The notes under the pieces are model-generated. The model did no database searches. It had not been told where the DNA came from and saw only the letters and a list, made by a program, of their open reading frames with translations. From the NCBI GenBank assembly GCA_015055615.1, contig SVHT01000008.1:1-64000 (forward strand): a DNA stretch of 64,000 nt, written 5' to 3'. The number at the start of each line of letters is the position of its first letter. The stretch's first letter is position 1. The position numbers and the translations under genes were made by a program. The DNA is from Clostridiales bacterium (GTDB lineage: Bacteria; Bacillota; Clostridia; Christensenellales; Borkfalkiaceae). Below, piece after piece: positions 60,060-64,000 of this stretch.

Positions 60060-61556
60060 TTATTCGTTTAAAAAGATGACAGGCACATACGCTTGCGTAT
60101 ATCTTCCCAATGCGCCAATCTCTAACAACACCTTGTTAGTCGCTTGGAGATTTTCCCCTGCCTTCACGGTAATTTCCACTTTCTCCGAAATGCAATCGGT
60201 TGTAAACGGCGTCCAATGCGGAGCAAGCACGTCCACTTCCGTCTTGTCCGCCGTAAAACCTTCGGGCAACCAAACTTTGATACGTATCGTGTTCGGCTTG
60301 TTCCCATACGCCTTTACGTTGTTGATAATTCTGACGGAAATCTTCTTTTCTTCGTTCGGCTTAATATCCGTTCCGTTTTCGTAGGAAACAATCGCCGTTG
60401 CATACCCGAGTTTCGTCTGGAAGGTATTTTCCTTCATACTAAACAGCGAAGCGCGCATCGCATCCGTTTCTTCGTTCTTGCCGTAAGGAAGTCCCAATTT
60501 ATCGATTTCGTCCTGCGTGTACTCGTCTTCACCTTCGCCAATTTCCACTTTTACCGCGTTCATTTGATTGAAACGAAGTACGGACGGCGCTAACGATACA
60601 ACCTTTTCCGTCAACTGCGTACAGGTTGTAATTCTCGGCCACGAAAGGCAAGTATTAATCGTACCCGTCACGATGTCGTCGCCCATATACTCGCACCAAT
60701 CCTTGGGCAAGCCCTCCGTGCCGTACATAATCCCTAAAATCGAACCTATCGTACCCGCCGTGCAATCGGTATCGTCGCCACAGTTGATTGCCGTAAGCAT
60801 CGATTTTTTAAAATCGCCTTGCCCGTAAAGAATCCCAAGCACAACGTACGCTACGTTAGAGGGCGCCTGGAACCAACCGTCGCCAATGTCTGCGTTTGCT
60901 TCCAATATAGTATTTCTTGCTTCCAACCAAGTCTTACCCTCGTCGTAGCATTGCATTACCAAGCGCACGGATTTCGCCATTCTGCTTTCCGCAGGAATTT
61001 TAGAAAGCCCGATTTCAATCAGCTTTCTTACGTCGGAAACAACGAATGCCGCACTTTCTAATGCCGCTACAAACGCCGCAGCATACGTACCTTCCCCCAT
61101 GCCGTGGTCGACCTTAGCGTCCTCAATCGCATAACGAACCGCCAAGTCGGGATATGCAGGCGCAAGGGTTGCCCACACTTCCGTACGAATCCACGCGCCG
61201 TTGGAGTGTTTCCAATCGTTGCGCATATCCCCGCAAACGGGAGGCTTTACCCCCCTTTCCATATTCAGTCTTGCAATACCGTATTCGTTCCAATACCCTG
61301 TGATAAAGGAAATCCAGTATTCGCCCAAAACCTCCGCCGTGATATTTCTAGGGCCTTCAAACTCCATGGCATGCAACCAAATGAGCTGTAAATCGAGGTC
61401 GTCGTTGGGCAAAACCTCGTTTTGTTTCGTCTTAAACCCTTTGATGTCGAGCGTAGTACGAACCCCTTCGTAAGGACCGCCCATTGTACCGCCGATATTT
61501 TTACCGACCCAACAAGCGTATACCTTATCTTTATAAGAGTTAAAGTTCAATTTCAT
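60060..61556 (-). CDS. ADP-ribosylglycohydrolase-family protein
   Basis: This 498-residue protein has the metal-binding motifs of the DraG/ARH family: 'NDDLD' at 51-55 and 'GDDTDCTAGTIGSI' near 260, plus 'GEGTYAAAFVAALESAAF'. A C-terminal beta-sandwich of about 150 residues ('GTDIKPNEEKKISVRIINN') extends it beyond the usual 300-350. The family removes ADP-ribose or, in loci such as this, may cleave N- or O-glycosides of ribose-like sugars. No signal peptide, so it is cytosolic. It is the first gene of the unit leading to the 975-residue lipoprotein (44-base gap). Confidence 0.85.
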   Translation of the reverse strand: MKLNFNSYKDKVYACWVGKNIGGTMGGPYEGVRTTLDIKGFKTKQNEVLPNDDLDLQLIWLHAMEFEGPRNITAEVLGEYWISFITGYWNEYGIARLNMERGVKPPVCGDMRNDWKHSNGAWIRTEVWATLAPAYPDLAVRYAIEDAKVDHGMGEGTYAAAFVAALESAAFVVSDVRKLIEIGLSKIPAESRMAKSVRLVMQCYDEGKTWLEARNTILEANADIGDGWFQAPSNVAYVVLGILYGQGDFKKSMLTAINCGDDTDCTAGTIGSILGIMYGTEGLPKDWCEYMGDDIVTGTINTCLSWPRITTCTQLTEKVVSLAPSVLRFNQMNAVKVEIGEGEDEYTQDEIDKLGLPYGKNEETDAMRASLFSMKENTFQTKLGYATAIVSYENGTDIKPNEEKKISVRIINNVKAYGNKPNTIRIKVWLPEGFTADKTEVDVLAPHWTPFTTDCISEKVEITVKAGENLQATNKVLLEIGALGRYTQAYVPVIFLNE

Positions 61557-61618
61557 AATAACTTCCCCGCGCTTTCCTCTCGTCTTTATTGTTTGATATA
61601 ATTATCCGCCACGATTCT

Positions 61619-61627
61619 ATTATATCA
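61619..61627 (-). promoter_or_regulatory. Extended -10 element upstream of the ADP-ribosylglycohydrolase gene
   Basis: On the minus strand TGATATAAT (TG-N-TATAAT) lies about 63 bases before the start codon. No good -35 is seen at 17 bases, consistent with an extended -10 promoter. The rest of the 61557-61808 gap is AT-rich and holds nothing I can name. Confidence 0.5.
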
Positions 61628-61808
61628 TATTTTTTTCTTTCATACATTACAAGTTAGTTGGAAATTTATTACATTATATAATAAAGATTTCCCCCTAATG
61701 CAAAGTCCCGTATCTTGGTACGATGCCATTATAACATAATAATACTTTAAATACCATACCGTTTTTCGCTTATTTGTATTGCATTTTCCGCAAAAAGGGA
61801 CGAAGGAA

Positions 61809-62954
61809 TTATTCTGCCTTTTTCCCGCCTACAAATACGTCCGTAACAACAAAATCCCCGTCAAAAACAACAACGTCCGCATCATAGCCTTTCTCTAAAA
61901 CGCCCTTGTTGATCTTTAAGATTTTTGCAGGTGTTTCCGTCAGCATTTTTACCGCCGTAGGCACGTCGAAACCGCAAGCCTTTACCAACGTTTCTATTAG
62001 ACGGTTTGCCGTTGCGACGCTCCCTGCAAACGCGCTTCTATCTTTCAGCTTGCAAACGCCGTCCTCAACGATAAATTCCGTACCGCTCATCACGCCTTCC
62101 TTGACGTCCGTGCCTGCAATCTCTAAGCTATCCGTAATCAAAGCCACCTTATCCACGCCCTTGATTTTGATAATCATTTTGATAAGGTCGGAGGGCAGAT
62201 GTTTTCCGTCTGCAATAATTTCCACGTACAGCTCGTCGCGTAAAAACGCGCTTTCTATAACCCCTAACGAACGGAAACCATGGTCCCGCGTAACCGTAGA
62301 CGTACAGCTATACAAATGCGTAATCAAATTACAGCCGTTGTCAATAGCCACCGCCATATCGGGGTATTTTGCGTCCGTATGCCCCGCCGAAGCGATAATT
62401 CCGCGCTCTGTAAGATAACGGCAAAACGCCCCGTTCTCGTCGTTTTCGGGCGCATACGTCCAACGTACGATGCTCTCGCCGTACTCTTCCACCAAGCTCT
62501 CGTACTCCCCTTTTATCGGCGGAGTAATAAACGCAGGGCATTGCGCTCCCGCTTGCTTAGGGGATAAATACGGGCCCTCTAAATGCGCGCCTAAAATATT
62601 CCCCTTTGCTTTTCCGCTCTTTTTCGCCTCGTCGATATTGACGACGGCGTTTTTCATGGTTTGGAATTCCCCAGCGGAAATCGTAGGCACAATACTCGTC
62701 GTGCCGTGTCTTAAATGAAAATTACACCCTGCAATCACGTCCTCTACGCTACTATTCATAAACGCGTATCCGCCCGCGCCGTGCGTATGTATATCGATAA
62801 ACCCCGCCGACACGTATTTGCCCGTAAAATCGTAACTCTCGTCCGACGGCTTATCCTCTTTCGTGATTTCAGCTATTTTGCCGTTCAGCACGTACACGTA
62901 CCCGTCAAACAGCTCTTTCCCTACGACTATTTTATCGCTTTTAATCTTCATCAT
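61809..62954 (-). CDS. nagA: N-acetylglucosamine-6-phosphate deacetylase
   Basis: This 381-residue amidohydrolase shows 'FIDIHTHGAGGYAF', 'GAHLEGPYLSPKQAGAQCP' (core: HLEGPYLS), 'ASAGHTDA' and a C-terminal 'LEKGYDADVVVFD'. It turns GlcNAc-6-phosphate into glucosamine-6-phosphate and acetate in the cytosol. It overlaps nagB by four bases (ATGA), so the two enzymes that feed amino sugars into glycolysis are co-translated. Full length and complete. Confidence 0.94.
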   Translation of the reverse strand: MMKIKSDKIVVGKELFDGYVYVLNGKIAEITKEDKPSDESYDFTGKYVSAGFIDIHTHGAGGYAFMNSSVEDVIAGCNFHLRHGTTSIVPTISAGEFQTMKNAVVNIDEAKKSGKAKGNILGAHLEGPYLSPKQAGAQCPAFITPPIKGEYESLVEEYGESIVRWTYAPENDENGAFCRYLTERGIIASAGHTDAKYPDMAVAIDNGCNLITHLYSCTSTVTRDHGFRSLGVIESAFLRDELYVEIIADGKHLPSDLIKMIIKIKGVDKVALITDSLEIAGTDVKEGVMSGTEFIVEDGVCKLKDRSAFAGSVATANRLIETLVKACGFDVPTAVKMLTETPAKILKINKGVLEKGYDADVVVFDGDFVVTDVFVGGKKAE

Positions 62955-63718
62955 AATAATTTCGAGCTCTCGTTATCCAAATACAAAATTGCGTTTTCGT
63001 GCGTTCTTAAAATGCTGGCGGGGCAATGCTCGTCAATGCTCCCGTTCAAGGTTTCATACACCGCTTTCGCCTTGGTCGCAACGGGCACAATGCAGAACAG
63101 ATAAGGCGCTCTTACCAGCGTCGGCACCGTCAGCGTCATTGCGTGCGTCGGCACTTCGTCAATGCTTGCAAAACAACCGTCGTTTACCTGTTGCTGTCTG
63201 CAAACCTCGTCCAATTTTACGGGCTTGACCGTCTTTTTGTCCTTAAAATCCGCTACGGGAGGGTCGTTGAAAGCGATATGTCCGTTTTCCCCAATCCCCA
63301 TAACGACGATATCCGTCAAATTTTCGTCCAAAAGCTTGCCGTATCTTTCCGCTTCCGCGTCGGGATCCGTCGCCGTAATGTCAATATAATTCACGCTCTT
63401 AAAAGGCACCAGCCCGAAAATATGGGATTTCAAAAAGTTACCAAAGCCCTGCGGAGCGTCCTTATCCAAGCCGATATACTCGTCCATATGATAGGCGTTG
63501 ACACGGTTCCAAGCAATCTCTTTGTCTTCTACGAGCGCTTTTAACACGTCGTTTTGAGAGGGCGCCGCCGCGAAAATCATATTGATTTCCGCTTTTTGAG
63601 AGAGCAACTCGGCAATTTTCGCCTTGATATCCCTTGCCGCCGCCTCACCCATCAGGGTTCTGTTTTCATAAATTTGCACTTCCAATTTGTCCACTTTTAA
63701 AGCTGTCATATTCAGCAT
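62951..63718 (-). CDS. nagB: Glucosamine-6-phosphate deaminase
   Basis: This 255-residue enzyme has 'NAYHMDEYIGL', 'VVMGIGENGHIAFNDPP' and 'HAMTLTVPTL', all standard for NagB, which converts glucosamine-6-phosphate to fructose-6-phosphate and ammonia. Length is normal. It lies 10 bases after an SGNH hydrolase gene and overlaps nagA. Confidence 0.92.
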   Translation of the reverse strand: MLNMTALKVDKLEVQIYENRTLMGEAAARDIKAKIAELLSQKAEINMIFAAAPSQNDVLKALVEDKEIAWNRVNAYHMDEYIGLDKDAPQGFGNFLKSHIFGLVPFKSVNYIDITATDPDAEAERYGKLLDENLTDIVVMGIGENGHIAFNDPPVADFKDKKTVKPVKLDEVCRQQQVNDGCFASIDEVPTHAMTLTVPTLVRAPYLFCIVPVATKAKAVYETLNGSIDEHCPASILRTHENAILYLDNESSKLL

Positions 63719-63728
63719 CTCCTATCCC

Positions 63729-64000
63729 TTAAAAAGGGTTTTTTTCAATATTTTTCTGGAAATAGTCCACCCACGTATCCGCCAAAGCCTTTGCGCCAAC
63801 CACCGTGGGATGAATTCCGTCATAGAGCAAATGAGATTCCTTTTTGGTTTTCGTCAAATCGTCCAGTACGCGTTGGAAAGAAATAAAGTACGTACCGTAT
63901 TCCTTTGCCAATTTCTCTACGATTTTTGCATATTCGCCGACTTTTGCATACTTTTCAAAATGCTCGTCCACGCCATAGCCGTGCAGTACGAACGGCGCGC
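63729..64000 (-). CDS. SGNH hydrolase, C-terminal part (cut by the window edge)
   Basis: The frame is open to the right edge (in-frame from 63998) and ends at 63729, giving the last 90 or so residues. 'LLYDGIHPTVVGAKALADTW' contains block V (DGIHP: catalytic Asp and His). Upstream residues read 'PFVLHGYGVDEHFEKYAK'. The catalytic Ser block is outside the window. Ten bases separate it from nagB, so ester removal from an acylated amino sugar before NagA/NagB is a reasonable guess. Confidence 0.75.
   Translation of the reverse strand, partial: APFVLHGYGVDEHFEKYAKVGEYAKIVEKLAKEYGTYFISFQRVLDDLTKTKKESHLLYDGIHPTVVGAKALADTWVDYFQKNIEKNPF

Overview
The window looks like chromosomal DNA of a Bacillota member of the Clostridia type, probably an uncultured gut commensal. 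The evidence is moderate GC, strong AGGAGG-like ribosome binding sites, sigma-A promoters (TTGACA/TATAAT), abundant glycan-degrading genes, ABC sugar uptake without its own ATPase, and large secreted modular proteins. No ribosomal or other marker gene is present, so the placement is an inference. Almost every gene is on the minus strand.

Layout from left to right. (1) 1-505: the 3' half of a tRNA-Pro(CGG) joined to foreign sequence, which looks like an attachment-site scar. It is followed by a terminator, a possible 33-residue peptide and a second tRNA-like remnant. (2) 565-4387: a small housekeeping operon (CoA-disulfide reductase with rhodanese domain, VOC protein, MmcQ/YjbR protein) and a two-gene chromate-transporter pair. 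(3) 4568-15532: an intracellular plant-glycan locus with glyA, GH127-type beta-L-arabinofuranosidase, SGNH esterase, GH78 alpha-L-rhamnosidase, a DUF4965/DUF5127/DUF1793 protein, a TauE/SafE permease fused to a polyprenol-kinase-like domain, and a CrtC/AttH lipocalin-like protein. (4) 16210-25828: a tightly coupled nine-gene operon behind one sigma-A promoter. It encodes an AMP ligase with fused carrier domain, an MFS/GPH permease, two PlsC-type acyltransferases, a second AMP ligase, a free acyl carrier protein, an LRAT-like/phosphopantetheinyl-transferase fusion, a membrane-anchored alpha/beta hydrolase and a zinc-ribbon membrane protein. I read this as an undescribed acyl-lipid or lipopeptide-like biosynthetic pathway and consider it the most interesting system here. 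(5) 26039-32390: a frameshifted purine permease, a divergent XRE regulator/SHOCT pair with two palindromic operators, a DUF1295 protein, an acyltransferase-3 protein and a membrane-anchored XRE regulator.

(6) 32474-61556: a long minus-strand surface-glycan locus. It contains an ABC sugar importer (binding lipoprotein and two permeases), GH36-like and GH63/MGH1-like hydrolases, a GH109-like oxidoreductase, SGNH esterases, an ADP-ribosylglycohydrolase-family protein and a set of secreted proteins. Two of these carry DUF4838, and three carry a shared beta-helix-like module. One, of 2442 residues, has a 599-bp stretch duplicated almost perfectly. (7) 61809-64000: SGNH hydrolase (cut by the window end), nagB and nagA, for amino-sugar catabolism.

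Taken together, regions 3, 6 and 7 suggest a cell that displays large glycan-associated surface proteins, removes ester groups, imports oligosaccharides and hydrolyses them inside. Region 4 makes an exported or membrane-placed acylated product of unknown structure.
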